Shown here one piece after another: positions 28,633 through 41,643 of a stretch of DNA of 64,000 bases (positions are counted from its first letter, which is position 1; the number at the start of each line of letters is the position of its first letter). Position numbers and translations under genes: made by a program. This DNA comes from Noviluteimonas gilva (GTDB lineage Bacteria; Pseudomonadota; Gammaproteobacteria; Xanthomonadales; Xanthomonadaceae), in assembly GCF_009740395.1 (NCBI RefSeq), contig NZ_WOXT01000001.1:248001-312000 (forward strand). The letters are read 5' to 3'. A model generated the notes under the pieces. It worked only from the letters and a program-made list of their open reading frames with translations. It did not search any database and was not told the origin of the DNA.

Positions 28633-29229
28633 TCAATTCGTTTCGGGTGCGGATCCGCCGCTCCGTTCACCCGCCGCTGCCCGGCGGCGCGGGCGCTGGC
28701 TGTGGCCGCTGGGCCGCAGGTCCTTGCCCGGGTGCGGAACCGCCGTTGCGCCGGCCACCTGTCGCGCAAACGGCGCCAGATGCCCCAGGGCGCTGGCATA
28801 CACGCTGCGCTTGAAGTTCACGACGTGCTCGACCGGGTACCAGAAGTCCACCCAGCGCCAATTGTCGAATTCAGGTTTCTCGGTGCCGTCCAGGCACAGA
28901 TCGCACTCCTGCCCGGTGAACTGCAGCAGGTACCAGACCTGCTTCTGCCCGATGCAGACCAGCTTGTCGTTGCGGCGGATGGCCCGTTGCGGCAGCCGAT
29001 AACGCAGCCAGCCCGGCGTGACGCCCAGGACGGCGACGTGGTCCGGCAGCAGGCCGGTTTCCTCGCGCAGCTCGCGATACATGGCCTCGAGCGGCGTCTC
29101 GTCCGTATTCATCCCGCCTTGCGGGAACTGCCAGCCGTCGCGGTGGACACGGCGCGCCCAGAACACCCGTCCATCCGGGTGCATGAGGACGATGCCCACG
29201 TTGGGGCGGTAACCGTCCGGATCGATCAC
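28633..29229 (-). CDS. rppH: RNA pyrophosphohydrolase RppH
   Basis: 198 residues from GTG 29229. I chose that start because the ggag 9 bases upstream and the conserved opening [19 protein letters not shown] fit it. RppH removes pyrophosphate from the 5' end of mRNA to trigger decay. The Nudix box is [20 protein letters not shown], within FPQGG...TG. Other family blocks are [27 protein letters not shown] and [12 protein letters not shown]. The last 45 residues are a Pro/Arg/Ser-rich tail, longer than in E. coli and of unknown role. Confidence 0.93.
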   Translation of the reverse strand: MIDPDGYRPNVGIVLMHPDGRVFWARRVHRDGWQFPQGGMNTDETPLEAMYRELREETGLLPDHVAVLGVTPGWLRYRLPQRAIRRNDKLVCIGQKQVWYLLQFTGQECDLCLDGTEKPEFDNWRWVDFWYPVEHVVNFKRSVYASALGHLAPFARQVAGATAVPHPGKDLRPSGHSQRPRRRAAAGERSGGSAPETN

Positions 29230-29314
29230 GATGCGGACTCCGAAATGCACTGCGACCGACTCTGCCACGCCCCCGGCAGACCCACAAGCGGACATTGGTG
29301 AAGGCCGGCGAGCA

Positions 29315-29344
29315 TTGACGCCACAGCCCCCCGCCGTGAATAAT
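29315..29344 (+). promoter_or_regulatory. Promoter of the tRNA-Met gene
   Basis: TTGACG (29315-29320), an 18-base spacer and AATAAT (29339-29344). Transcription would start about 7 bases further, a few bases before the tRNA. Both hexamers match the sigma-70 consensus at five of six positions. Confidence 0.6.
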
Positions 29345-29358
29345 TCGCGGCTCTCCGT

Positions 29359-29435
29359 GGCTATGTAGCTCAGCCGGTTAGAGCACAGCACTCATAATGC
29401 TGGGGTCGGTGGTTCGAGTCCACCCATAGCCACCA
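29359..29435 (+). tRNA. metT: Elongator tRNA-Met (anticodon CAT), CCA encoded
   Basis: 77 bases. The acceptor stem ggctatg pairs with catagcc. The D arm is agctcagccggttagagc. The anticodon stem-loop cagcactcataatgctg has a CAT anticodon. The T arm is ggtggttcgagtccacc, with the invariant ttcga. The encoded CCA end is present. The sequence closely resembles the E. coli elongator tRNA-Met rather than initiator tRNA, because its first pair is G-C and no run of three G-C pairs in the anticodon stem is seen. A lysidine-modified tRNA-Ile (CAT) is a less likely alternative. It follows its own promoter and is ended by the hairpin at 29442-29467. Confidence 0.95.
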
Positions 29436-29441
29436 CAGTCG

Positions 29442-29467
29442 AAAGGCCGGCCTTGCGCCGGCCTTTT
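29442..29467. terminator. Bidirectional terminator after tRNA-Met
   Basis: A ten-base-pair stem (aaaggccggc / gccggccttt) with a five-base loop. The A run on one side and T run on the other let it end both the tRNA transcript and the convergent lipoprotein gene (29478-30584, - strand). Confidence 0.85.
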
Positions 29468-29477
29468 GCTTTTCCGG

Positions 29478-30584
29478 TCAGCCCTGCACGGGCGTGGCCT
29501 CCGGGAATTTCCACGTGCCGTCGAGCACTGCCTTGTGCGGCCGATACAGGCGCACGAGGTAATTCCAGCCCGGCGTGATCGGCAGGCAATTGGGCACCTT
29601 GCCGTCGCAACCACCGAACTGGATCGCGATCGAACCATCCGGCGATTTCTGCCCGGTGATGTTGTTGAACGAGTACGCGTTCTGCGGATTGGCCTGGAAG
29701 AACCCATCCTTGTCGTACACCGTGACCGACCAGAAGCCCTCGACCGGCACGTCCTTCACGACGAGGCGGTGCACGGTCTTGCCGTCGTTCTGCGCCGGCG
29801 TGAAGTTCAGATAGGTCGCTTCCTTTTCCGGATTGCCGCCCCAGGCCGTCGCCACGCCGATGAGGCGACGCACGGGGTCGACGTCGGCCTTCATGCCGAA
29901 CATGTGGTTCTTGTCGGGCAAGGTATCGCCGAGCACGGTCAGTGCATCGGTGAGTTTCTTGTAATCGGCGAGGTTCCATTTCGGAACGTCGAACTTGCCC
30001 GGCCCGCCGGGTTGCTCGACTTTCGCTTCGTCCTGCTTGGCGTGCACCGCGGCGAGATCGTCGGACTTGTTCGGATCCACCAGCATGCGCAGTGCGACGA
30101 GGGCGTAGCGCGTACCGATGTCCTTGCGCGTGATCGTGTATTTGCCTGGCTTGTAGGCGACCTGGTGCGAGTACTGGTCTTCGTCGAAGACCTGCATCGA
30201 CATGAAGCGATCGCCGACGTCGGGCAAGGTCACGGTCACCGGCCCGGCATCCAGATCGACCACCACGGCCGAATACAGCGTGTCGCGGTTCTGGCGGACG
30301 ACCCGCTGCTTGTCGATCGGCGTGAGTTCGCGGTTGTGGTTGAACTTGCCGAACCCGCCATCCTTCACGACGTTCGCGAACGCCAGGTCGGTCGCGGCGC
30401 GCCCGTAGTTGTCGGCCGTGACGGGCGTCGAGCCCGGTTCGGGTGCCGCGGTGGCCGCCGGCGTCGCGGCTTCCGCACTCGGCGCGGCGGCGTGGGTGGT
30501 GGTCGACGCAGGCGCAACGGGCGTTTCCGCGCGCTGGCAACCCGCGAGGGCGAAGGCGATGGACGAGATCAGGATCAGGCGCAT
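29478..30584 (-). CDS. DUF1254/DUF1214-type lipoprotein
   Basis: 368 residues from ATG 30584, 9 bases after aggga. The N-terminus is a lipoprotein signal: hydrophobic ILISSIAFALAG then Cys (lipobox LAGC). A Thr/Pro/Ala-rich spacer leads into a DUF1254-like half (RAATDLAFANVVKDGGFGKFNHNREL ... QNRDTLYSAVVVDLDAGPV and RFMSMQVFDEDQYS) and a DUF1214-like half ending GYY-type WNYLVRLYRPHKAVLDGTWKFPE, with VKDVPVEGFWSVTVYDKDG. The family function is unknown. It is probably anchored to a cell membrane and periplasmic. Confidence 0.85.
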   Translation of the reverse strand: MRLILISSIAFALAGCQRAETPVAPASTTTHAAAPSAEAATPAATAAPEPGSTPVTADNYGRAATDLAFANVVKDGGFGKFNHNRELTPIDKQRVVRQNRDTLYSAVVVDLDAGPVTVTLPDVGDRFMSMQVFDEDQYSHQVAYKPGKYTITRKDIGTRYALVALRMLVDPNKSDDLAAVHAKQDEAKVEQPGGPGKFDVPKWNLADYKKLTDALTVLGDTLPDKNHMFGMKADVDPVRRLIGVATAWGGNPEKEATYLNFTPAQNDGKTVHRLVVKDVPVEGFWSVTVYDKDGFFQANPQNAYSFNNITGQKSPDGSIAIQFGGCDGKVPNCLPITPGWNYLVRLYRPHKAVLDGTWKFPEATPVQG

Positions 30585-30675
30585 GGCGGGCAATCCCTGG
30601 TGGAAACGATCGGGAGGATGCCTCCACCGGTCCGCGTTGCGCGTCAGTAGTTCTACGGAGCGATAGAATCAGCAA

Positions 30676-31032
30676 ATGGACATTTTCAAATCCTTCACGC
30701 TCGAAGCCGCGCACCGGTTGCCGAACGTTCCGCCGGGGCACAAGTGCGCGCGGCTGCACGGGCATTCGTTCCGCGTGGAGATCCACGTCTCGGGCGAGCC
30801 CGGCGCGGACACGGGCTGGGTGATGGATTTCGCCGACATCAAGTCCGCGTTCCGACCGCTCTACGACCAGCTCGACCACCACTATCTCAACGACATCGAA
30901 GGCCTGGACAACCCGACGAGCGAAGTGCTCGCCAAGTGGATCTGGACGCGCCTGAAGCCGGCGCTGCCGTTGTTGTCGGAAATCGTGGTGAACGAAACCT
31001 GCACGTCCGGCTGCCGCTACCGCGGCGATTGA
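30676..31032 (+). CDS. queD: 6-carboxy-5,6,7,8-tetrahydropterin synthase QueD
   Basis: 118 residues, normal for QueD, which makes the queuosine/deazapurine precursor from dihydroneopterin triphosphate. It has zinc ligands His13, His28 and His30 ([20 protein letters not shown]), catalytic Cys24, [29 protein letters not shown] and a C-terminal Glu ([12 protein letters not shown]). A -10-like tagaat ends only 6 bases before the ATG, and no Shine-Dalgarno is visible, so the mRNA may be almost leaderless. It is divergent from the lipoprotein gene. Confidence 0.94.
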   Translation: MDIFKSFTLEAAHRLPNVPPGHKCARLHGHSFRVEIHVSGEPGADTGWVMDFADIKSAFRPLYDQLDHHYLNDIEGLDNPTSEVLAKWIWTRLKPALPLLSEIVVNETCTSGCRYRGD

Positions 31033-31059
31033 GCCGGAAGCGCGCGCGTTCGAAGCGCG

Positions 31060-31659
31060 TCAGATCCGCAGGCGCGGATCGACTTTGAGCGGCGTCAGGT
31101 GATCCAGGTGCAGCTTCGCAAAATCCGGATGCTGCGGATTGAGCACGACGTTGCACTCGCCCTCGCACACCGCGCTCGGCACGCGCAGCGCGAGTGAATC
31201 CTGCGCCTTCGCCCATCGGTCGCCGATCTGGCGCACGGTGTCGCGATACGGACGTTCCTTCCAATCGCTCGGCAGATCGAGCTGCGCGAGCACGGTGCTC
31301 ATCGGCACCGTGGCCTGCGCGAGCAGGAGTTTGTCGGGCGTCTCGCCTTCCAGGTGCACGAGGTATTCGAGGATCGCCGCGGCCGGCGTCAGCGATGCAT
31401 ACACGCCCGGCGTGCGCGGCGACGTCCAACGTCCACCTGCATCCGCGCCCGAGCCCGAAAACGGCTCCGCGGCCTTGCGCGGTTCGATGACGCGATACAC
31501 GTGCAACTCATCGCCCGTGAGTCCCGTTTCGTGCAAGGGCACGCGCGATTGCGTCGGCGTTGCGGTGACGGGCGTGGTTCGCGACGGCGGATCGCTCGCG
31601 GGAAACGAATCGGCGATGGATTTGTCCAGCGCGAGTTCTTCGGACTTTGTCGTGCTCAT
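31060..31659 (-). CDS. RES-domain protein with stress-type N-terminal motif
   Basis: 199 residues from ATG 31659. The start is uncertain, as the ribosome site is weak. Residues about 60-195 are a RES domain: VYRVIEPRK, then GGRWTSPRTPGVYASLTPAAAILEYLVHLEG (the Arg and Glu of the RES triad), CNVVLNPQHPDF and the C-terminal DPRL. RES toxins degrade NAD+ and normally pair with an Xre-type antitoxin; no such gene lies beside it. The N-terminus carries SIADSFPASDPPS, a motif known from small stress proteins, and appears fused to the RES domain. Neighbours are queD (convergent) and the KGG gene upstream. Confidence 0.75.
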   Translation of the reverse strand: MSTTKSEELALDKSIADSFPASDPPSRTTPVTATPTQSRVPLHETGLTGDELHVYRVIEPRKAAEPFSGSGADAGGRWTSPRTPGVYASLTPAAAILEYLVHLEGETPDKLLLAQATVPMSTVLAQLDLPSDWKERPYRDTVRQIGDRWAKAQDSLALRVPSAVCEGECNVVLNPQHPDFAKLHLDHLTPLKVDPRLRI

Positions 31660-31713
31660 GCACGTAGCGTCGTCGCGCGTGCGTTGCGCACGCGTGAATG
31701 ATGGAGTGCGGGA

Positions 31714-31746
31714 GAAAAATGGGGGCGGCGACATCGGTCGCCGCCC
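31714..31746 (-). terminator. Terminator after the KGG-repeat gene
   Basis: On the - strand a perfect ten-base-pair stem (gggcggcgac / gtcgccgccc) with an atcg-type loop, followed after two bases by a run of five T. It lies 7 bases after the KGG stop and separates it from the RES gene. Confidence 0.8.
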
Positions 31747-31752
31747 GCCCCA

Positions 31753-32049
31753 TCAGACGTGGCCGCCCCTTGGCACCTCGTCGGACATCGCGTGCATCGG
31801 GCTGACCGGCGGTGCTTCCTGGATGTCGCGATCGGCGCTGGCCAGATTGGCCGCGCGCGATGCAGCGCTCCGGCTGCTGCGTGCCTGGCCGCCCTTGCGC
31901 CCCGCGGCGCGTGCTTCTTCCGAATCGAACTCGTGGGCCACGCCTTGCGCGTGGGCGGCACGCCCGCCTTGTGCGGCGATGCTGCGTTGCTTCTCGGGAT
32001 CCATCGATGCGAAGCCGCGATTGCTGGTCCCTGTTCCTCGTGTTGCCAT
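31753..32049 (-). CDS. KGG-repeat (GsiB-like) stress protein
   Basis: 98 residues. It has two copies of the KGG-type motif: RGFASMDPEKQRSIAAQGGR and EEARAAGRKGGQA. The motif (G-F-A-S-M-D-x-x-K-x-x-x-I-A-x-x-GG) is known from general-stress, hydrophilic, disorder-prone proteins such as B. subtilis GsiB and E. coli YciG. The remainder is rich in Ala, Arg and Ser and is probably disordered. A near copy of the CGGAA-N5-TTCCG palindrome lies 99 bases upstream. It is probably general-stress regulated. The start ATG follows aaggagaac. Confidence 0.88.
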   Translation of the reverse strand: MATRGTGTSNRGFASMDPEKQRSIAAQGGRAAHAQGVAHEFDSEEARAAGRKGGQARSSRSAASRAANLASADRDIQEAPPVSPMHAMSDEVPRGGHV

Positions 32050-32147
32050 TGACGTTCTCCTTCACGCGCCCGGGGGATGGAGCGGCTCTTCAGTGACGCA
32101 CGAACCGGGCCATTCATCCGGTCCTGACCGAAGGCGCGCGCCGACGC

Positions 32148-32162
32148 GGGAATTTCATTCCG
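32148..32162. promoter_or_regulatory. Near copy of the CGGAA-N5-TTCCG palindrome
   Basis: gggaa-tttca-ttccg, one mismatch from the motif found exactly at 32841, 35454 and 61224. It overlaps the 3' end of the DUF4142 gene and lies 99 bases upstream of the KGG start. Confidence 0.35.
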
Positions 32163-32772
32163 GTGCGCCGGCGGCCTGGACCGCCGTCAGATGGCTCCTG
32201 AGCTTGGGAAGGGCGTCGCTGGCAAGCAGGCGGACCGATTCGCTGAGCGTGGTGTCGGTGCTGGCGGAGGTGAACATCGCGATCGCTGCTTCGTGTTGTT
32301 CGCGATAGGTCGCGAGCAAGCGAGCGTCGAATGCTTCGCCTTGCAGATCGGAGAGTTCCTTCGCCACCTCGACCGTGGGCGGCGTCCCGAGCGTCGGCGC
32401 GAGCGAGGTGATCTCATCGCGCAGCGCCACGTGGTCGCCGTTTAACATGCGCGAAAGCTGCTTGTTTTTCGCGTTGCCGCGCGACATGCCGAGTTCGGTC
32501 GTCGCGATCTCCGCTTCATTGCCGCGCGCGGCCGCCGACAGGAACGAGAGGTCGCCGGGATTGAGCTGCGCAGTGCCCGGTGTCGCGGCGCCCGGCGCTG
32601 CAGGCGCGATCGTCGATGCCGTCGCGATCGTCGAAGGCGATACGGCGACGGTGCTCGCCGCGCTCGTGCCGCGGTCTGCGTACGCGTCCTGCTTGCCGCG
32701 ATCGCAACCGCTGGTCGCCGCGATCGCCGCAAGCGACAGCCACATCAAGTTGTGAGGAATGTGAAGACGCAT
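32155..32772 (-). CDS. DUF4142 lipoprotein
   Basis: 205 residues from ATG 32772, 8 bases after aggagg. The N-terminus is a lipoprotein signal (WLSLAAIAATSG then Cys at CDRGKQ). An Ala/Ser/Thr/Pro spacer of about 40 residues leads into a ferritin-like four-helix DUF4142 domain: LSFLSAAARGNEAEIATTELG, KNKQLSRMLNGDHVALRDEI, FDARLLATYREQHEAAIAMF and LRSHLTAVQA. The role of the family is unknown; copies are often stress-induced. It is divergent from the NtrC-like gene, and the gap holds an exact CGGAA-N5-TTCCG palindrome 69 bases upstream of this start. Confidence 0.87.
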   Translation of the reverse strand: MRLHIPHNLMWLSLAAIAATSGCDRGKQDAYADRGTSAASTVAVSPSTIATASTIAPAAPGAATPGTAQLNPGDLSFLSAAARGNEAEIATTELGMSRGNAKNKQLSRMLNGDHVALRDEITSLAPTLGTPPTVEVAKELSDLQGEAFDARLLATYREQHEAAIAMFTSASTDTTLSESVRLLASDALPKLRSHLTAVQAAGAPE

Positions 32773-32840
32773 CGGCCTGCCTCCTGCCACTCGGGGGACG
32801 CCTGAGTGACGCAATCGGCATGCCCACCGCGTGAATGCGC

Positions 32841-32868
32841 CGGAAAATCCTTCCGGTTGCGGAAAATC
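32841..32868. promoter_or_regulatory. CGGAA-N5-TTCCG palindrome with flanking direct repeat
   Basis: cggaa-aatcc-ttccg at 32841-32855, followed by gttg and then cggaa again, so ttccg-gttg-cggaa is a second inverted repeat. The nonamer cggaaaatc occurs twice, 19 bases apart. A further short inverted repeat (ttact-gcgg-agtaa) lies at 32895-32908. The gap is between the divergent DUF4142 and NtrC-like genes. These are candidate operators. Confidence 0.55.
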
Positions 32869-32939
32869 TAGCTCGGCCTTCACCCCGGGATCGCTTACTG
32901 CGGAGTAAACCGCAACGCGTCCCCCGCGCCGAGCCCGAC

Positions 32940-34325
32940 ATGGATGCCTCCCAGTCGTCCGAGAAGACGACGAGCGACCCCAATACGATCCGCGCGCCGA
33001 CGCTGCTCATCGTCGACGACGATGTCGGCTTCGTGCACGCGACAGCGGAAGTCGCGCGACTGGAGGGATTCGAAATCACCATCGCGAGCGAACTCGGCCA
33101 GGCGCTGCATCGCATGCGCCAGCACGATTACGATCTCGCGCTCGTCGACCTCGACCTGCCCGACGGCAGTGGGCTGCAGTTGCTCGAGGACATCGATGTG
33201 CAACGCACGCACGCCGTGATCGTCACCGGTCGCCCCACGGTCGAGTCGGCGCTGCAATCGCTGCGCAGTTCGGTGGTCGACTACCTGGTCAAACCCATCT
33301 GTCCCGATCGCTTGCGCGAACTGCTGCATGCCGCCGCCACCGATCGTCGCATCGCACCGCCGGTTGCGCCGACGCCGAACCACGGCATGGTCGGTGCATC
33401 GCGCGGGTTCCAGACGGTGTGCCGGATGATCGAGAAAGTCGCGCCGACCGACGCGGCCGTCCTCGTGCACGGCGAAAGCGGCGTCGGCAAGGAACTCGTC
33501 GCGCGCGCGATCCATGAAGCGAGCGGACGCACGGGACCGTTCGTTGCGGTGAACTGCGGCGCGGTCGCAGGCGAGTTGCTTTCGAGTCAATTGTTCGGCC
33601 ACGAGAAAGGCAGCTTCACCGGCGCGTTCTCGCGGCACCTGGGGTTCCTCGAACAAGCGGCGCACGGCACCCTGTTCCTCGACGAGATCACCGAAATGGC
33701 GCCGGTGCTGCAGACGCACCTGCTGCGCGTGCTCGACTTCGGTTGCTATCGCCGCGTCGGCGGACATGCGGACCTGCCGGTGGAAGTGCGCATCGTGTCG
33801 GCCACCAATCGCGATCCGCGCGAGGCCGTCGCCAGCGGTCGCTTGCGCGAAGACCTCTATTACCGCCTCAGCGGTTTCGACATTCCCGTCCCGCCGCTGC
33901 GCGAACGCGACGGCGATGCGTTGCGCCTGGCCAATGCGTTCCTCGCCGAACTCAACACGCGCGGCGGCACGCGCCATGCCTTCGCGCCCGACACGATCGA
34001 CGCGATCGCCCGCGCGGCCTGGCCCGGCAACGTGCGCGAATTGCGCAACGCGGTGCAGCGCAGCTACATCCTCGCCGAGGACGGTGTGGTGCGCATCGCG
34101 CCGCAATCGTTCCCGAAACCGGCGGACGAGTCCTCGCACACGATCACCTTCACCATCGGCACGTCGTTTGAGGAAATGGAACGACGGATCCTGCGCAAGA
34201 CGCTGCAGCATTACGGCAACAACCGCAGGCGTGCGGCGGCGGCGCTGGGGATCACGGCGCGGACGATTCGGAATCGATTGGCGCGCGAACGCGGTGGCGC
34301 GGCGACGGATGACGACGAGGGTTGA
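32940..34325 (+). CDS. NtrC-family sigma-54-dependent response regulator
   Basis: 461 residues from ATG 32940; upstream in-frame codons look non-coding. Domains: receiver 15-130 with phospho-acceptor Asp70 (VDLDLPD) and Lys in VKP; AAA+ domain about 150-380 with Walker A GESGVGKE at about 178, the sigma-54 contact loop GSFTGA at 224-229, and Walker B GTLFLDEI; C-terminal Fis-type HTH (HYGNNRRRAAAALGITARTIRNRL). It activates sigma-54 promoters once phosphorylated. No kinase is adjacent in the same operon, but hybrid kinases follow at 36.1 and 41.6 kb. The start is divergent from DUF4142. Confidence 0.95.
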   Translation: MDASQSSEKTTSDPNTIRAPTLLIVDDDVGFVHATAEVARLEGFEITIASELGQALHRMRQHDYDLALVDLDLPDGSGLQLLEDIDVQRTHAVIVTGRPTVESALQSLRSSVVDYLVKPICPDRLRELLHAAATDRRIAPPVAPTPNHGMVGASRGFQTVCRMIEKVAPTDAAVLVHGESGVGKELVARAIHEASGRTGPFVAVNCGAVAGELLSSQLFGHEKGSFTGAFSRHLGFLEQAAHGTLFLDEITEMAPVLQTHLLRVLDFGCYRRVGGHADLPVEVRIVSATNRDPREAVASGRLREDLYYRLSGFDIPVPPLRERDGDALRLANAFLAELNTRGGTRHAFAPDTIDAIARAAWPGNVRELRNAVQRSYILAEDGVVRIAPQSFPKPADESSHTITFTIGTSFEEMERRILRKTLQHYGNNRRRAAAALGITARTIRNRLARERGGAATDDDEG

Positions 34326-34358
34326 TCGAATGCGCCACCCGACTGAACCCCTCCCCGG

Positions 34359-34384
34359 CCCTCCCCTGCTTCTGCAGGGGAGGG
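34359..34384. repeat. Perfect 11-bp inverted repeat between convergent genes
   Basis: ccctcccctgc-ttct-gcaggggaggg, with a further related ctccccgg just before it. It lies between the stops of the NtrC-like and BON genes. There is no T run, so it is not a textbook terminator. The phrase resembles a dispersed intergenic repeat that I recall from Xanthomonadaceae genomes; only one copy is seen here. Confidence 0.65.
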
Positions 34385-34394
34385 AGTACTTCGA

Positions 34395-35357
34395 TCAATG
34401 ACGCTTGTCGTCCAGCTTCGTCTTCTCGATCGATGACGACGGCTGCTGCAGCGTGGTTTCCTGCGCCTGCACGCGCAACTGGTTGTTGATGTTCGCCACG
34501 CCGCCGACGCGTTCGACGAGATCCTCGGCGGCATAACGCATGCGGCGTTCGTTGACGGTGCCCGTCAGCGTGACGTTGCCTTCGTTGACGTCGACCGTGA
34601 TCGAACGTGCGTCGATGACATGGCTGTCGGTCAGGCGTTCGTAGATGTCGTCGCGGATGCGTTCGTCGGCACGCTTGTAATGGCTCGGCCCCATGCCGCG
34701 GAAGGACTGCCGCGACGACGAGCCGCCGATGTCGCGCTGGTGCGTGCCGAGATCCCAGCCACCGTGGCCGCCGTAACCCGATGCGTGTCCGTAGCTCTGG
34801 CCGAACTCGCGCTCACGTCCGTACTGGCTGTCCGTGCCCAATCCCATGCCGGTGCCGACGTGGAAGGGTTCGTAGCGACGTTGCCCGGTCTCCAGGTTGT
34901 CGTCCCAACCCGAGGTCTCGTAACCGGGCCTGTCATCCTGCTGCGCTTCGCGCGACGGCGCGTTGCGTCCGCTACCGAAGCTGCGTTGTTGATACTCGCG
35001 TTCTTCGCGCATGCGCTGCTGATCGCGTTGGCCGTAATCGCGTCCGCCGAAATCGCGGTTGGTGCCCGCGCCCTGCGTGTTGTAACTCTGCGTGTTGTAG
35101 CCCTGCGCGTTGTAACCCTGGGCGTTCTCGCCCCACTCGCGTCCGCTGCCCGCGTAACTTCCGCGGCCGCTGCCGCCGTACCCGTATTCGCTGCCGCCGT
35201 ACTGGCTGCCGCCGATGCCCGATTCGAACTCTTCGTCGCGCTGGCTGCCCCACGTGCGGTTTTCGCGGTCCTGCCGCAGCCATTGCGGTTCGGGGTTGTA
35301 GGTATCGCGCAGGCTGCGCGCGTAACGATGGTCTCGATCTCGATCTTTGTGGTTCAT
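34395..35357 (-). CDS. BON-domain protein with Gly/Tyr/Arg/Gln-rich N-terminus
   Basis: 320 residues from ATG 35357, 9 bases after aggag. No signal peptide is evident. The first 240 residues are highly polar low-complexity sequence rich in G, Y, R, Q, D and S, with the short repeat QGYN repeated (GYNAQGYNTQSYNTQG) and SQYGGSEYGYGGSGRGSY. A single BON domain follows (about 245-300): DDIYERLTDSHVIDARSITV, then GNVTLTGTVNERRMRYAAED and GVANINNQLRV. BON domains bind membranes; the N-terminus resembles DNA-binding or phase-separating low-complexity regions. The function is unknown, with a stress role guessed from its neighbours. An exact CGGAA-N5-TTCCG lies 97 bases upstream. Confidence 0.85.
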   Translation of the reverse strand: MNHKDRDRDHRYARSLRDTYNPEPQWLRQDRENRTWGSQRDEEFESGIGGSQYGGSEYGYGGSGRGSYAGSGREWGENAQGYNAQGYNTQSYNTQGAGTNRDFGGRDYGQRDQQRMREEREYQQRSFGSGRNAPSREAQQDDRPGYETSGWDDNLETGQRRYEPFHVGTGMGLGTDSQYGREREFGQSYGHASGYGGHGGWDLGTHQRDIGGSSSRQSFRGMGPSHYKRADERIRDDIYERLTDSHVIDARSITVDVNEGNVTLTGTVNERRMRYAAEDLVERVGGVANINNQLRVQAQETTLQQPSSSIEKTKLDDKRH

Positions 35358-35453
35358 GCAACTCTCCTGCTTGGCGTTGTCCTGGACTCCGCCGCCCGAA
35401 AATACGAGCGAAACGGTTACGTGCCGATGAGAGGCCACATGAATGCACGGGGC

Positions 35454-35468
35454 CGGAAACGGGTTCCG
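35454..35468. promoter_or_regulatory. CGGAA-N5-TTCCG palindrome
   Basis: cggaa-acggg-ttccg in the gap between the divergent BON gene (start 35357, 97 bases away) and the mini-kinase gene (start 35530, 62 bases away). Same arms and spacing as 32841 and 61224. Confidence 0.5.
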
Positions 35469-35529
35469 CCTCACGCCGGTTAAACACGTCTTTGGCGACA
35501 GTGCGCGCTCCTCGGCGAGAGGGAACGCC

Positions 35530-36069
35530 GTGACCGAACTCCCCCATGAACACGACGCCACGCCGCACTCTTTGCGCGAAGGTGTCCACGACCTGCGCAA
35601 TGTCTTGAACGCCGTCCAGATCAATGCTTTCGCCGCGCGCCAACTCGTCGACGAGCCCGCGCGCACCCTCGCCTGCCTCACGCGCATCGAAGCCGCGGTC
35701 GAACGCGGCAACGGCGTGCTGGCGCACATGCCCACCGACGAAACCTTGTCGACCGCCGCGCTGATCCTGCGCGACCGTTTGCAGGGCGAGGTCGACGTCT
35801 CCTGCGATGGTGACGCGTCCGCGCCGGTGCCCGGCCTGTTGCGCCAGGCGCTCTGCGTGGTCGCCGTCGAAAGCCATGCGCTCGGCGCCCACGCCTTCCG
35901 CCTGCGCGCCGGCGACGGCGGTGCACTCACGTGCGATGCGCAGGGCCTGGATGCGCCCGGACCGATCGCAACCGCGCTCGCCGGATCCCGGGTGGCCGAG
36001 CTCCGGGTGTCGGCGAAACGCGTGGACGGGGGATGGTCGTTCCGATGGTCCCTTCCTTCCCCAGAGTGA
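35530..36069 (+). CDS. Small degenerate histidine-kinase-like protein (ChpT-like?)
   Basis: 179 residues from GTG 35530, 8 bases after gagagg. It has an H-box-like motif HSLREGVHDLRNVLNAVQINAFAA, followed by a helix. A compact C-terminal half has no HATPase N, G1 or G2 box that I can see. This is the shape of a HisKA dimerisation domain plus a reduced, non-ATP-binding domain, as in the phosphotransferase ChpT. It is cytoplasmic with no membrane helix. It is the first gene of a block of four signalling genes in the same direction, 81 bases before the poly-HAMP kinase. Confidence 0.6.
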   Translation: MTELPHEHDATPHSLREGVHDLRNVLNAVQINAFAARQLVDEPARTLACLTRIEAAVERGNGVLAHMPTDETLSTAALILRDRLQGEVDVSCDGDASAPVPGLLRQALCVVAVESHALGAHAFRLRAGDGGALTCDAQGLDAPGPIATALAGSRVAELRVSAKRVDGGWSFRWSLPSPE

Positions 36070-36150
36070 ACGCCGCCTTCACATGGCCCCTACCCGCGTA
36101 AACGTAGCGTGCGCACCAGTTTGCCCGTGGGGACGGGTACCGGAGGTTCA

Positions 36151-41627
<5,477 letters not shown>

Positions 41628-41643
<16 letters not shown>

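Noticed and set aside
29359-29435. tRNA-Met as an integration site for a mobile island
   Set aside because: No integrase, no duplicated tRNA 3' end and no composition change were seen on either side.
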